Part shown: one piece after another, positions 12,467-24,527 of the stretch
How positions within the stretch are numbered: position 1 is the stretch's first letter
Layout: the number at the start of each line of letters is the position of its first letter
Origin: Plecoglossus altivelis
Lineage: Eukaryota > Chordata > Actinopteri > Osmeriformes > Plecoglossidae
Length of the DNA stretch: 64,000 nt
Direction of reading: 5' to 3'
Assembly: GCA_036571765.1 (NCBI GenBank)
Contig: BROE01000017.1
Span: 3,043,647 to 3,107,646 of the forward strand
Program-made: the position numbers and the translations under genes
Notes under the pieces: generated by a model
The model's database searches: none
What the model was told of the DNA's origin: nothing
What the model saw: only the letters and a program-made list of their open reading frames with translations

Positions 12467-15400
12467 ATGCCTATCCTGAAGAAACTCCCTGGGCGATCGA
12501 AGAGCTGCCACGAGTTTCCCAGGACCAACGGAGAGCTGATCATGCCTGGCCTGCACCTGGACCTCAACCCCTTCGAGGAGGTCGACCTGGACGAGGAGAG
12601 GAACGGCGGCGACGGGGGCCTCATCATGGGGGACGCGGACGGGAGACCCCGGCTCTGGACGTCCAGAGACGAGGAGGAGGAGGAGAACGAGGTCAACGCG
12701 GAGAAGCACGGCCCCGGAGCTCCGAAAGGGAGCCCGCTGAGGGGGACCCTGGAGCGGATCTGCGGCGTGTCGCCCCTCAAGACCCTGGGGAAGCTGGGGA
12801 AGGGGCTGCGGCTGTCGGGACGCAGCGTGTGGGGGAGCAGCCCTTCCCCACGCAGCCCCAGTGACCCCAACGGCCCCTGGCCGGAGAAGGAGAAGAGGAA
12901 GGGGCTCCGCAGGAGCTCTGAGGAGATCATGACCTTGCTCCGGTGAGGAAAAGAGGGGCACGACCTGGGAGTTAAAACTAACAAACACAGTCTGAAAGCC
13001 GCTTTTCCATTGTGATTGATAGATCTTTTTTTTGTTCTTTTTTTTGCAACTTACATCCATTTTTTCTCACGTGCGTTTTCATTAGTTTTTGTAGCCGAAC
13101 TAGCCACAAGCACATGGTACAGTAATCTACAACATGAAGACACATTGTCCACACGTAACCATTAAGCTGCCACGTTGCAGCCAAACTATGGAAACTACCT
13201 TGCAAAGTGTAATTGCTTCCTGATGCGTTATGCAATATATGTTAGCGAGCTGTTTATGTAAGGAAACTCTTTTGTTTGTCAATGCTATGCTGTAATTACA
13301 CTTAAAGCGAATGGCACTATTAATATCTGCAACATTGTTCTCTCTCTGATGACTGAAGTCAGGATTCTTACATCACAAAGCGAGACATTCCTCCATTCTG
13401 TGAATCTGCTGACTTCAAGTCTACTCTGTTAAGCCAGGCTGGCTTTGATGCTTGCACAAACAGTGTCACGCCAGGCCAAGGTGGAGTTCAAGGGTAATAT
13501 TTAAGGAGCTGTGTCCGTTCCTCTCCTGACGGGGTTCTGGCGGGGTCTTGTTTTTTTAGATTTGCAGGCCGCCGTAAGGACGTCCGCAGAGAGAGCCTCC
13601 CCTGTGGGAACCTCAGCGGGGACGGCGAGGCAGAGGCACGCCGACGCCCCTCTTTCCTTAAAATGGTCAGCCTGGGCAAGCTGAGGAGGGAGTCTCTTTC
13701 GGACCGCACCTCCCAGGAGACCGAGGAGGAAACGGCGGAGGAGGAGCCGGTCGTCAAACCCAGAGAGCCGCTCTCAGGTAAACGCGCCGTAAAAACATAC
13801 GGCTCCCACTCGAACCGAGCGATCGTCTCTATCCCCATCTCGTTTCAAACGGAGGAATGGCCCCTGTGAAACATTTACAGAAGTCTACGGGGGAACTTTT
13901 TTGCTCTTCCTGGTCAGCGCCTGCTGCGTTTCCTTCCAATGCTCTCTGATGAGCGCCCTGAATGCTCCCTAGACTCCCTGAGTCATCGAGTTCAGTCAGC
14001 TCCAGCCTGAGACCAGGATACAAGTGCACTTCCTCCTACTGCAGGATGCAGAAACGTGTCTTAGCTGCTCCTCTGCGAGCTCTGTAGGGATCCCAACAAG
14101 AGGCAGCGGAACCTGTCCAGCCGCTGGTTAAAATGAACGATTCTCAGTGCCTGTACTAGGCTCAACACTGGCCTTACCAGGGTTTTGCTCATTGTTAAAA
14201 CGCTGCATGTATCAACCAAATCTCTCTGTCTTTACACTCCCTTCCATGCCAAAATAGCCCTCCATGCCAACGTCCGACTGACTGTCTCCTCTTCTTGTCT
14301 CCCCCTTTGTGTCTCCCCCTTTGTGTCTCCCCCTTTGTGTCTCCCCTTCTCGTCTCCCCCTTCTCGTCTCCCCCTGTGTGTCTCCTCTGAAGTGCTGGAG
14401 ATCCTTCAGCTGGTCAACCACAGAGACCTCCTTCTGGCCGACACGCACATCCAGGAGCTGGAGCGTGAATGTGAGCTCCTCTCCTGCTTGCCTCCCACCC
14501 CCACCCAGGCCCCGGCCTTCCCGCTGCCCCTCGACGACCCCTCCTGCCCCAACGCCTCGCTGGACTCCGGCCGCCGGAAGGCCAAGGACGTCGAGCTGCT
14601 GTACGAGGCCCTGCAGAAAGAGATGTGGGACGTGGTGAGAGAGTCCCTCCGACAGCCTTCGGCAGGGCCCAACCTGGGACTGGTGGTGCTGGTTATCCAG
14701 CAGGAGGAGCAGGCCGATGCAACCTGGGCCCTGAGGAAGGACACCCAGCCCCAGCCTGTACTTCAGCCCCACCTCCAGGCCACCCACAGGCCCCGGCAGC
14801 TGAAGCTGAAGTGGAGGCAGGCAGTAGGGGAAGCTGCTGACTGGAGCTTGCCCCAGCAGGTGGACACCCAGGCGGGCCTGCTGGCCTCTTATCTGGAGCG
14901 TCTGAGGGGCCGGATGGTGGACGACCTGGACGCGGCGCGGAGGAACGTGGTCTCCATCTACCCGGAGGAGTTTGCCGCCTTCCAGGTGTACGTGCAGAGC
15001 TACCACCGGGCTGTGGCACGCCGGCTGCGCAACATCACCAGCTGTCCCCTGCAGATTACTGACGTCTATTCGCTACTGGACTGGTTCTACAACATCTATA
15101 ACAGGTCAGGAAGAAGGCCACGCAGCGGACACGTGGCAGTTGCAACCTTGTCGCAAACCGACACCGATTCCAAAGGAAGCAAATATCCACTGCATTGAGT
15201 TTAAATTCACGGTTTCTTATTCTTTTAATCAATCTCTAGATTAGATCAAAAGCAAATATTAAAACCACTTTCTTATGTCCTGGAAGGGATGTTCTGGGCA
15301 CCATTGGCACGACCACACCCATTAACTACGCCCCACTGGAACCTCTGCTGGCCCAGGACACAGTGGACCGACTGGAGCAAGACTGCCTCAACATTGTCAG

Positions 15401-18400
15401 GGTAAGAAACACACAGCCTTGACATGGTCAGGGTAAGAAACACACACTCGACATTGTCAGGGTAAGAAACACACTCGACATTGTCAGGGTAAGAAACACA
15501 CACACTCTCGACATTGTCAGGGTAAGAAACACACTCTCAACATTGTCAGGGTAAGAAAACGCCTGTCTCCTTCTGGTCAGCGTGTTCATGCTTGTCGTTC
15601 CCTCAGGAGAAGGTGACCACAGAGCTGAGCCAGGTTCTGGACGAGGAGGAACGACGTTGGGCCCAGACTCTCCACATCGAGGAGTATCAATCTCCTCTGG
15701 CCCGCTCAGTGATCCAGGTCTGACACACACACACACACTTCCAAATGCACGTTGTGTTTATTTGGATCTTCAATCTATCAAGCATCAGTAGCAGCAAAAT
15801 GTTTATCCGAGAAGCCTTGCAGGGAACGCATCTTAACCAAACGTTAGTGTTGAGGTGTTTGAGTTGATCGAATGTTGCCTGCGGTTGTTGTTGGACTTGG
15901 ACAGAGGTTGAAGGTGGACCTGGACAGATCCACAGCCGTGAGCCAGTTCCTGGGGGCCAGAGTGGCTCGGTGCAGTCTGAGTGGACTGACCGACTTCCTG
16001 TACAGGTGAGCACGGAACACGGTCGGACCGACGGCGGTTTTGCAATAAAAAGAATCCCCAGTGTGTTTCTCACGCGGCGTGTTTGCGTGCGTCCAGTTTC
16101 CAGAGGAAGGTGGAGATGTTCCATGAAACGCAGGCTGAGTTCGGGGACCGAGGAGACGGATATGTGTCCAGGACGATAGCTCTGGTTAACTGCTGCCCTC
16201 CTCTCAGGTGCGTCTATCTACTGCATCTATGTAATGCTGTATCTACCTGTATCTATGTATCTACCTGTATCTATGTATCTGTGTATCTATCTGTCTGCCT
16301 GCCTGCCTGCCTTCCTTCCTTCCTGTCTGCCTCTCTGCCTAAACGTGTGTGTTTGTGTGTGTGTGTGTGTGTGCAGGTCCTTTGTGCAGCGCTGCAGGCA
16401 GTGTGACCCCCAGGGCAGCGAGGAGGCTTCCCAGAAAGCTAACTCCTCCCTTGACAGGATCATCAACCAATCAGTGAGGGTTCTGACTGACAGGCTCTTT
16501 GAGCACATACGGGTGAGCAATGCATTAGTCTTCCCGCTCGTTCCCCCCCCCCCCCCCCCACGCATCCCAAAGGATGTGTGACAGCAACCGGTAGACAATA
16601 AATTTCCATTTCCTCTCCAGCCTTTCTTTGACAAGCTTGTAAAGCGGAAATGGCTCAACAACACGGATGCCTTTGAGGCGATCGAAGCCAGCATCACTCA
16701 ACACTTTAAGAAGTTCAGGAGGATGGATTCTCCGCCTTACCAGGTACCCCCCCAAAAGGTTCCGCCCAAACGCGCCGCGCCGCCACGGCCGCCGCCATCA
16801 TATCCAAACGACTAAATCGCCCTGTTCCGATTGGTTGATTGCTTCGTTTGATCGCCAGACGCTGGTTGGGGAGGTGCACCGTCGGGTGCTGGTGGAGTAC
16901 GTGCGGGCCATCATGCGAGGGCGGGTCATCTGCACCTCTCTGAAGATGAGGAAGAGGATGGCCTTCCGTCTGCAGGATGAATCCAAGCAGCTTAAAGGAC
17001 TCTTCAAAGACCTGGTGAGTTGTGTCAGATGAGATATCGCTTGACCAACGCTTCCGATGGCGTACACAGAAGTGTGTTCTAACGCCGCTTTATGAACATC
17101 TCCAGAAGTTCCAATACTTTTAATTTAAGCCCTAGCCGCAAGACTTTCCACCATGTTCTTTGTAGAAAAGGGTGTTACTCACAACTTTGTGTCAACAGCC
17201 TACACGAACGGCACCATATAGCACAACTATGACGTGACAGAAGACAGCTATCATCCTAAGTCAAGACCTTCCAGTCAGTTATCACACCATTTCACACCGC
17301 GACTGGATAGAATTGTTATCCGTATCTCTTGGCTTCTGCGACAAACACGTTTTCTGTGACCTCCACGAGGCACATGAAGTAGCTGAGTCGACGCCTCGGT
17401 CCGTGGAACAAAAGGAGAGGCTTTTGGAATGCTAGGGCTGTCCGTTATACACCCCCCCCCCCCGGGGGAGGAGGGAGGGGGTGGGGGTGGGGGTCACCAG
17501 GACAGGAATAACTCAGTCGCTGTTGATAAGGTGCATAAGTCTGAAGAATGGCTGCCGTCAGCGGACATGGAGATGGATGAGTACGGCCGGCGTTAATGTT
17601 CACCCGGGAGGGGAAGAGGGTCTGAGGAACGAGGCCCTGCCAGCGTGGCATTTGCCCCCTCTTCTTGTGCCAGTTCAAAAAAACAACCCGTCACCTCGAC
17701 AGACAACAGGAAGTCTCTGTGTTTCGGAGGAACTTCCTGTTCCTGTCAGCTGGCTGGCTTTGATGTGCGTTTCGGGAATGGCCTTGATGGCCTTTCCACC
17801 AAGAATTGCGACGAGGCGTCTGTGTGGGAAACTTGGGAGGATGAGTTTTGTTGCGGTGGACGAGAAAGGGGGAACAGGATATTTCCAGTGAAATGTTAAA
17901 GCGAAGCTTAGCCTAACCTGGCTTCTGTTTGTGTGGAAAAATCGAGTCAATTGGGCCTCTGTTGATGAGTAACTACAGTACGTGCCGCTGACTTGTTGCT
18001 GTGTGTGAATGTAGAAGGAGCGTTCTCTGATCACCGTGACATCTCGTTTCATGACATCACTTCTCTCTCCCAGGACTCCAGCACCTCCCGCTTGGACAGC
18101 GTCATCTCTCACCTCGCTGACATCATCCTGCTCGAAGACACCCCGTCCATTCAGATGGAAGTTGCGGTGCTGGTGAAGGAGTTTCCCGACATAAGGTGAG
18201 GAGTTGCGGACGCTTTGGCAAATATTCACGTCCCCAAGAAATCGATTGCGCAAGATGGGATACTATTTCAGCAGTTGTGCCCCCCCGAAAGCTACTGCTG
18301 TATTTTGTTATACAGGTTTTGTTATTGCCAAAGTTAGAGAGTCTGAGGAGGGTGTGTAATATAGACCTTTCGCTGACACAATGAGTCAAAACAAGGAAAA

Positions 18401-19668
18401 CGAGCCCGGGAACATATCTACATTAGCCTGGCTAAATTTGGATGGAGCCAGGAGACTGTTTTGAGAGTGGTATAAGCAGGGGGAACCCCTGGCCCCCTGG
18501 CCCCTGGCCCCCTGGCTGTTTGCACTCTCGCAGGGGTCAGGCCCCTTTTGGCTGGCAGCCGACCACAGTCGTGTGACGCATGGCATGCAGGAAGCTGCTG
18601 CGGAGTACTTCCTGTCCCTGCCACATTGCGGGAGACAGTCTGGTGCCACGCTCGGAATCAAAGGTGGGAGACGGAGGGGCGGGGGAGGAGGAAGAGGAGG
18701 GGTGGAAGGATGGTGGGAGGTGTGGGGGGTGCGGGGGAGGTGAGGGAAGGGATGGGGGGGGGGAAGGGAGTGGGGGGAGGGAAGGGTGTGGGGGAGAGGA
18801 AGGGTGTGGGGGGAGGGGGCAGCATGGGCGCTCGGGCTGAGACACATGTTAACTCGCTCAGGCACGAGGGGCTGCTTTTGTTTTCGGCTCCGCACCCGCC
18901 GCTGATATTTTAAGAGATCAAAGGCTGGTGGGCCCGTGTTGAGGTTGGAGAGTTCCCTTTGCTGCCTGCGTCAGCCTCCCCCCCCCATCCCCCCCCCCCC
19001 CCGCCTCACACACACACACCAACCAACACATCAACACCATCTCAACCTTTTTTTTTTCTCACCTTTGGCTGCCAGCCCCGTCAGGCCTGACCTCACGCTG
19101 ACCAAAACATCCTGACGGCCCCTAGTGACAAAGTTAAACACTCCTCTTGCCAACCAGCCCCGCGGTTCTAAAGCCTCCTTGCATTCGAATCTACGCCGAC
19201 CTTCTGTGTTTAGCACCTAGCGAGCAACGCCGACATGTGTTCGCTCAAACAAACCCAGACCATGCGTTGACCCCCCCCAAAAAATGTTTTGTTCAAAAGA
19301 AGGCTCCTGCCCCAGAACCCCAAAAATCCCCCCCCCCACCAAACAGGAAGAAGCATGTTTCCACCCTGCTGAACGTGAGGGGGATGATGAGGCAGACCGA
19401 GCGCCAGGAGATCCTCAACATCGTCAAAGACTTTGGCAGCAGCTCGGCCCTCATGTGCCGCGACCACGCCTTCTTCTCCGACATCCCCATCACGTCGGAG
19501 GTGCACTGTCTCAGCCTGGGCCTCCTGCGCATCGCCATGAGCATCTCCAACTGGTTCTCGGAGAACCGTCCGCGGAGGAACCGGAGGCAATCCGGCCGGA
19601 GCAGAACCGTCCGCTCGCCGGACGCGCCCACGACAGAGGACACGAACGAGCTGGACCAAGAAGAGTAG
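12467..19668 (+). CDS. exoc3l2: Exocyst complex component 3-like 2 (Sec6 family)
   Basis: Cytosolic or membrane-associated protein of the Sec6/EXOC3-TNFAIP2 family, which tethers secretory vesicles and shapes membrane protrusions. Twelve exons: 12467-12942, 13560-13777, 14393-15104, 15287-15401, 15607-15717, 15905-16005, 16097-16207, 16377-16512, 16621-16743, 16859-17014, 18074-18195, 19347-19668; phases agree and give 900 residues. The first 230 residues are charged, basic/acidic and low-complexity (RSKSCHEF, DEEEEENEVN, QETEEETAEEE) and probably disordered. The Sec6-like helical domain starts near VLEILQLVNHRDLLLADTHI and runs almost to the end, with family hallmarks such as the large exon ending YSLLDWFYNIYN. 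The tail is basic then acidic (ELDQEE). Position directly before mark4 and ckm, as in human EXOC3L2-MARK4-CKM, supports exoc3l2 over tnfaip2 or exoc3l1/4. The start is the first ATG after an acceptor-like site; the frame is open a little further upstream, so it is the least certain end. Confidence 0.85.
14286..14380. repeat. Short tandem repeat in exoc3l2 intron 2
   Basis: Copies of a pyrimidine-rich unit of about 15 bases (GTCTCCCCCTTTGTG and variants with TTCTC) directly before the acceptor of the third coding exon. It acts as an extended polypyrimidine tract. Confidence 0.7.
15391..15562 (+). repeat. Tandem repeat that copies an exon end and its splice donor
   Basis: Six copies of ACATTGTCAGGGTAAGAAA start at 15391, 15422 (one mismatch), 15451, 15478, 15511 and 15540, spaced 27-33 bases. 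The first copy is the end of the fourth exoc3l2 coding exon plus its intron donor; the other five sit in the intron, each with the same GGTAAGA donor. Confidence 0.9.
16234..16372. repeat. (ATCT)n / (CTGC)n / (GT)n compound microsatellite in exoc3l2
   Basis: Intron between the seventh and eighth coding exons is almost wholly simple repeat: TATCTACC/TATGTATC units, then CTGC and TTCC tetramers, then GT dinucleotides running into the acceptor. Confidence 0.85.
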
Positions 19669-20394
19669 CCCAGCTGGAGGTCCAAGAGTTGATGAACCTT
19701 CCGGATCCGTTATTTTTTTTTGCCTGATATGATAATATTCATTAACCTACGAACCAAAGAGGATAGGAGTATGTATCAACGCAGATAAAGATGATAATTT
19801 TCTGACATATTTTGGGTCATTTCATCTCAAATGATAGATGTTTTTTTTTTTTAAAGAACGAAATGAAGAAGATCGCCTCAGGTACTCCAAGTGCTGTCAA
19901 TGCTCATCGAAAAAGAGTTTGGAAATGACCGCGAGAATCGCCACACCGACAATCACACCAAACTGTTTTATCTTCCTGAAACATATTAATGGCTAACGTG
20001 AAACATTGTTCAACCTTATTGTTTTTGAATCATCTGTTCATTCATATATTCTGAGGTTTTCACTTTGCTATGAGCACCTGAAAATGATTATTAACCTCCA
20101 TACTAGTAGTGTTACAGCCATATTTAAACTAAGCCCTTTGTATCACATTTCTTTATGTCTAAGTGACAACGCAGGTGTCGCAATGCTGTTCGACATCTCT
20201 TCGTCCTCGCGTCTCACCCAAGCTCATAGTTTGCGAAAGACTGTTCCGGAAACTGCATAGCCCTCCTCTGCATCCTATTTTACAGTAATCCTAGGTTTGA
20301 TGACATCGTGCTTTTAGGTGAGGAAATATTTGATTTATTCACTTTTGTAAATGTTACAATCCATGTTGAAGGAATGACCTGTTGCCACGGTTTA

Positions 20395-20400
20395 AATAAA
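20395..20400 (+). terminator. exoc3l2: Poly(A) signal of exoc3l2
   Basis: AATAAA about 730 bases after the stop codon, in AT-rich sequence; likely 3' end of exoc3l2. Confidence 0.55.
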
Positions 20401-21161
20401 GACCCATTGATTGGGTGCACTGGACCAATCCAACGCGTCTGTCTTTGTAGCTGAGCTAGAGGGTAACGTCATATCTTCATACTGTATGCTGGAAATGGAT
20501 TACAATAATAGAACCCTGCTCTATAGACTCTAAAACAATCCTGCTTCACTTTGACGTAGCTTGTGGGCCCCAGGTTTGCCTCTGCTTTTCAAAATACACA
20601 CCAAAGTACATATCCTGACAAGCGACATATTTCAGTGCCCTGCTATCTTTGTTGTTCACCTCTGGGACTGTGGGGGTCTGTGTGGGGGGTCTGTGTTTGT
20701 GCCAAGGCTGGGGAACAAGTGTCTTGACAGACAGGACTCTGTCATGTCTGCTTCTGGGCCGGGCTGCCAGGGAAATGAAGGGGGGTGGTTGCCAGGGGAT
20801 GTTTTCAGTATACAAAGGCTTCCTGTTGTCCACTGAGGTGACAAACGGATAGCCTTTATTGGAGCCAAGTTTACGCCACGCACTAGGAGGGAACTTCCCT
20901 TTCGCCCGGCGGAGCAAATGGCTCGGTCGAGGCGGATCGTTTTCTTGTTAGATATACGCTCGCGGGCCGTTCAAAACAAAGTCATCCGGTCCCAGTGGGA
21001 GTTGGATCTGGTCACACACTCCACTCTGGCCAGCATCACACGGATGACCTCAATACCAGTTTGCGCTGAGACGTTCGCTTTGCCAACTGTGTCAGTGCGA
21101 ATCTACTTCGGCCTGAGAACTTGGAGCTGATGGTTTCAGTGGCAGCGTTCGGTTGTCTGCT

Positions 21162-21164
<3 letters not shown>

Positions 21165-21230
<66 letters not shown>

Positions 21231-21260
21231 TGTGTTTGTGTTGTGTGTGTGTGTGTGGTG
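21165..21260. repeat. (GT)n microsatellite
   Basis: Long GT dinucleotide run, nearly pure to about 21222 and then interrupted by GGTGTG and TTTGTG units. Confidence 0.95.
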
Positions 21261-22059
21261 TGTAACCTAGCCCTCCATCAGTCAGGTATCAACTTTGTCA
21301 ATCAGGCACCACACCACTAGCCCTGTTAGCTAGTATGCTCTGATTCGCTTGGTGTGGATTTGTTGTGTGTGTTCACTGCAGATTGTTGGGTGAACTTTTT
21401 TTATAGTTCAACGTCGTGCAAAGATACAAGCCCCCCCCCCCCCCCCCCCCCACATCGTTGCAAAAGCACCCGTGAGCATACCTGAGCGTTCTCAGTATTT
21501 CTCTATGTTTTCACTCTTCAAATTTAAGCTGAGCTTCCTGAGGAACCCGTGGTACAGAGAGCAACATCCAGGCAAGCTCAGGCCCCGGGGGCCCGAACGT
21601 CGAGTTGGCCGAGCGACAGTCAGACATCTAACAGCATTGTCAGACATCCTTTTCTTTCGTTACGGATGGAGGATGGAGAACAGGGGTGGTTTCCAGGTAT
21701 TCGCTTGGCTCTGGCAGGAGTCGGCAGGTACGAGCGAGAGCCAAACGCTGGAAGGTTCCCCTCTTCGGGAGCCATAATGGCGTTCCAGTCCGCAACATCA
21801 CAATGCAGTCCCTGGGAAGCACTGCCGCGCTTCCTCTTAATTAACACGACCCAGCGCTGGAAAACCCATCTGACGTTAATCACCAACAATCCACTGTTTG
21901 TTTTCGGAAGCAACGCTCAGAAGGGACCCCCTTCTTGCTCTTGTCCGCTTCAACTGGAATTAATAAAAAAAAAAACACAAACACCGCCGCTTCACGGTTC
22001 TTTGAAAAAAACTTTTGTTTGTTTGTTTGGTCCGGTGTCCCCTGGTCGAATTAAAACAT

Positions 22060-22420
22060 GGGAGGGTGAATGGGATGGGAGGGAGGGAGCGCGAGGGCGG
22101 GTGTGATGGGAGGGATGGCACCCAGAGCGGATAGAATGGAGGGAGAAGGGAACCGGCAGGGGGTGGGGGAGGCAGGGAGAGAGGGCGGCTAACGGGAGTT
22201 GCTCAGGTCTGGTTTGGAAGATGAGGGGAAAGGGATAGGGTGTAATCGGGGACGACAGGGAGAAGGGAGGTAGGGAGGAAGCCAACCAGGTAAGGGTGGA
22301 CAGGACGAGGGCGGAGGAGGGGGAGGAGGTGAGGGTTGGAGGAGGAGGGCGGAAGGGAGGTAGGGAGGGGGTAAGGGTGGAAGGGAGGGCGGAAGGGGGG
22401 AAGGGAGGGATTCTCAGGTC
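22060..22420. repeat. Purine-rich GGGAGG low-complexity tract
   Basis: About 360 bases dominated by GGGAGG and GGAAGG units on the + strand, with several runs of three or more G close together. It could form triplex or G-quadruplex DNA; no function can be read from sequence. Confidence 0.75.
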
Positions 22421-24230
22421 TGGTTTGATCAGGTTTGGCCCACCACGTTCAGGAGTTTAAGGTAGGTCACCAAACTCTGATCTGGTTGTGCGTCAGTGCC
22501 CTACACGCTTCCATGGAGATTTCCCTTCTCATCCATTCTGGCTTTCGCTTTCCTGTTCATCTTTTTTAGCCTGGTATTCTATCGTATTTGGCTCATACTC
22601 CACTGTAGGTATTTTTCTCTCCCAGGGCTTGTCTCTCCCATAACTCTTTTATAGGCTATTGTCTCATATGGGCCTCAATCACATGGAGACTGATGTTACT
22701 TTTATGTTGGCTCTTTCACTTCTCTCACTCCACTTCATTTTCTTCCTGTCTTTTTTTCTTTTTTTCCTTCTTTCTTTCCTTCCTTCCGATAAACCTCTCT
22801 TTGGGTCTCGCTCTCTCTCCCTTTCCGTCACGTGACCTGACAGGGCTGAGGTGTGTCCCAGACTTCTCTGTGTACATTATAGATGCCTCCTGTCTGCAAG
22901 GATGGGCTGCCCACTTGAACCGAAACAATCGTGGACTTTGTAGATTGCGGTGGGATATCCTGATTCACCTTATCAGAGCGAATCCATCAGGTGACACTTT
23001 ATTTAGCCCCAGAAAGACAAATGGCTCTGTGCCCTCTGAACTGATAACCCCAACTGTTTTCCTTCAGCAACGCTGCTGGCCCACCCAACCGGTGTGGGTC
23101 AGAGTCCTATCCGTGCCCATATTAAATCATCAGCTGCCTTCACATGCGCTGGCTGAGTGGGTGGGGGCGGCGGAGAAGGTGGGGCGGATGCAAATCTTTT
23201 TAAAACCAGACGCTGTTATTAATATGTGTGTTTAGCACAGACGTGACGCTGATTTATTTGACCAGTTCTGCACCCAGAATGAATGGTAAACGGTAATAAC
23301 GACCCGTTCAACTTTGCTTCTGGAATCCCGTGGAGCCGTCAGGACCGTGACATCGTTCGGGCGTAGGTCGGTAGAATATTCTAGGTGCCGCTGGAATGAC
23401 AGGCGTACAATACCGCGGAGCAGAAGTCTGCATTTAAAATATGCGTACGGGTAAATATTTGGTCCATTCGGTGCTGGCGTGAGGTCACTGACACTGTAAA
23501 CATCCAGACAAGGGGGAATATTTGTTTTCCTTTGTGTAAATAGTTTTGACGTTTGAATAATAGTGAGAAAAAAAACAGGGGATCCTCCATTGGTGCTGCG
23601 TGCGTAGACGTGGTCTGTTATTTACACAAGCACATCCCATGGCCCCATGGACCTGGCTGGCTGCCTTCCACCAGGGTACCTTCTCACCTCTCTGAAAGAT
23701 CTTCGGTACATCATCAAGCTACAGTGGGCCTTTCAGTCCACCACGTGATTCAGCTCGTTTCACGGACGGATAGAAGCGTGTACGTGAGAGAGACACCGGT
23801 GGCCAGGTTGTCAACGTTCGAAGGGAAAAGGCTCCTGAACGACGGAAGGCGAATGAATAATGGCACGTTATCGCTTCGTGGGACTCACCAGCCTCCGTCT
23901 TTGGGTGGAAGAAATCGCCGGTGGTCTGTTTTTCTAGAACCTTCGCAACAACTTTAGGAAGAAAACAGCTTATTTATAGCCAGAGACACACACACACACA
24001 AAAAGAGAGAACAAGAGTTTTCAGAGCCACGGTGAGCGTCTGTCAGATCTCTCGTGAAAAACACGACACGCCAGCAGACATCCTTCGTGGCGCCCCGTCA
24101 CACGTCACGAGAGGATGCCTGTGACCCGTCCCTGGGTCCCTCCATTCTCCTCTCTCCACCCTCCACGCAGCCTTCGTGTTGAGCTACCCCTTCCCCCCTC
24201 CCCCTCCCCTCCCCCCTCCCCTCCCTCCCT

Positions 24231-24527
24231 NNNNNNNNNNNNNNNNNNNNNNNNNNNNNNNNNNNNNNNNNNNNNNNNNNNNNNNNNNNNNNNNNNNNNN
24301 NNNNNNNNNNNNNNNNNNNNNNNNNNNNNNNNNNNNNNNNNNNNNNNNNNNNNNNNNNNNNNNNNNNNNNNNNNNNNNNNNNNNNNNNNNNNNNNNNNNN
24401 NNNNNNNNNNNNNNNNNNNNNNNNNNNNNNNNNNNNNNNNNNNNNNNNNNNNNNNNNNNNNNNNNNNNNNNNNNNNNNNNNNNNNNNNNNNNNNNNNNNN
24501 NNNNNNNNNNNNNNNNNNNNNNNNNNN
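24231..24527. other. Assembly gap
   Basis: 297 N bases entered directly from a C-rich CCCTCCC tract, a common cause of read failure. Open frames spanning it are meaningless. Confidence 1.

Noticed and set aside
14212..15006. 264-codon - strand frame opposite exoc3l2
   Set aside because: Antisense shadow of the large third coding exon, which has clear Sec6-family protein on the + strand.
18386..18895. 169-codon - strand frame rich in proline, serine and histidine
   Set aside because: Translation of a GGGAGG/GGGGTG low-complexity tract within an exoc3l2 intron; no domain or splice support.
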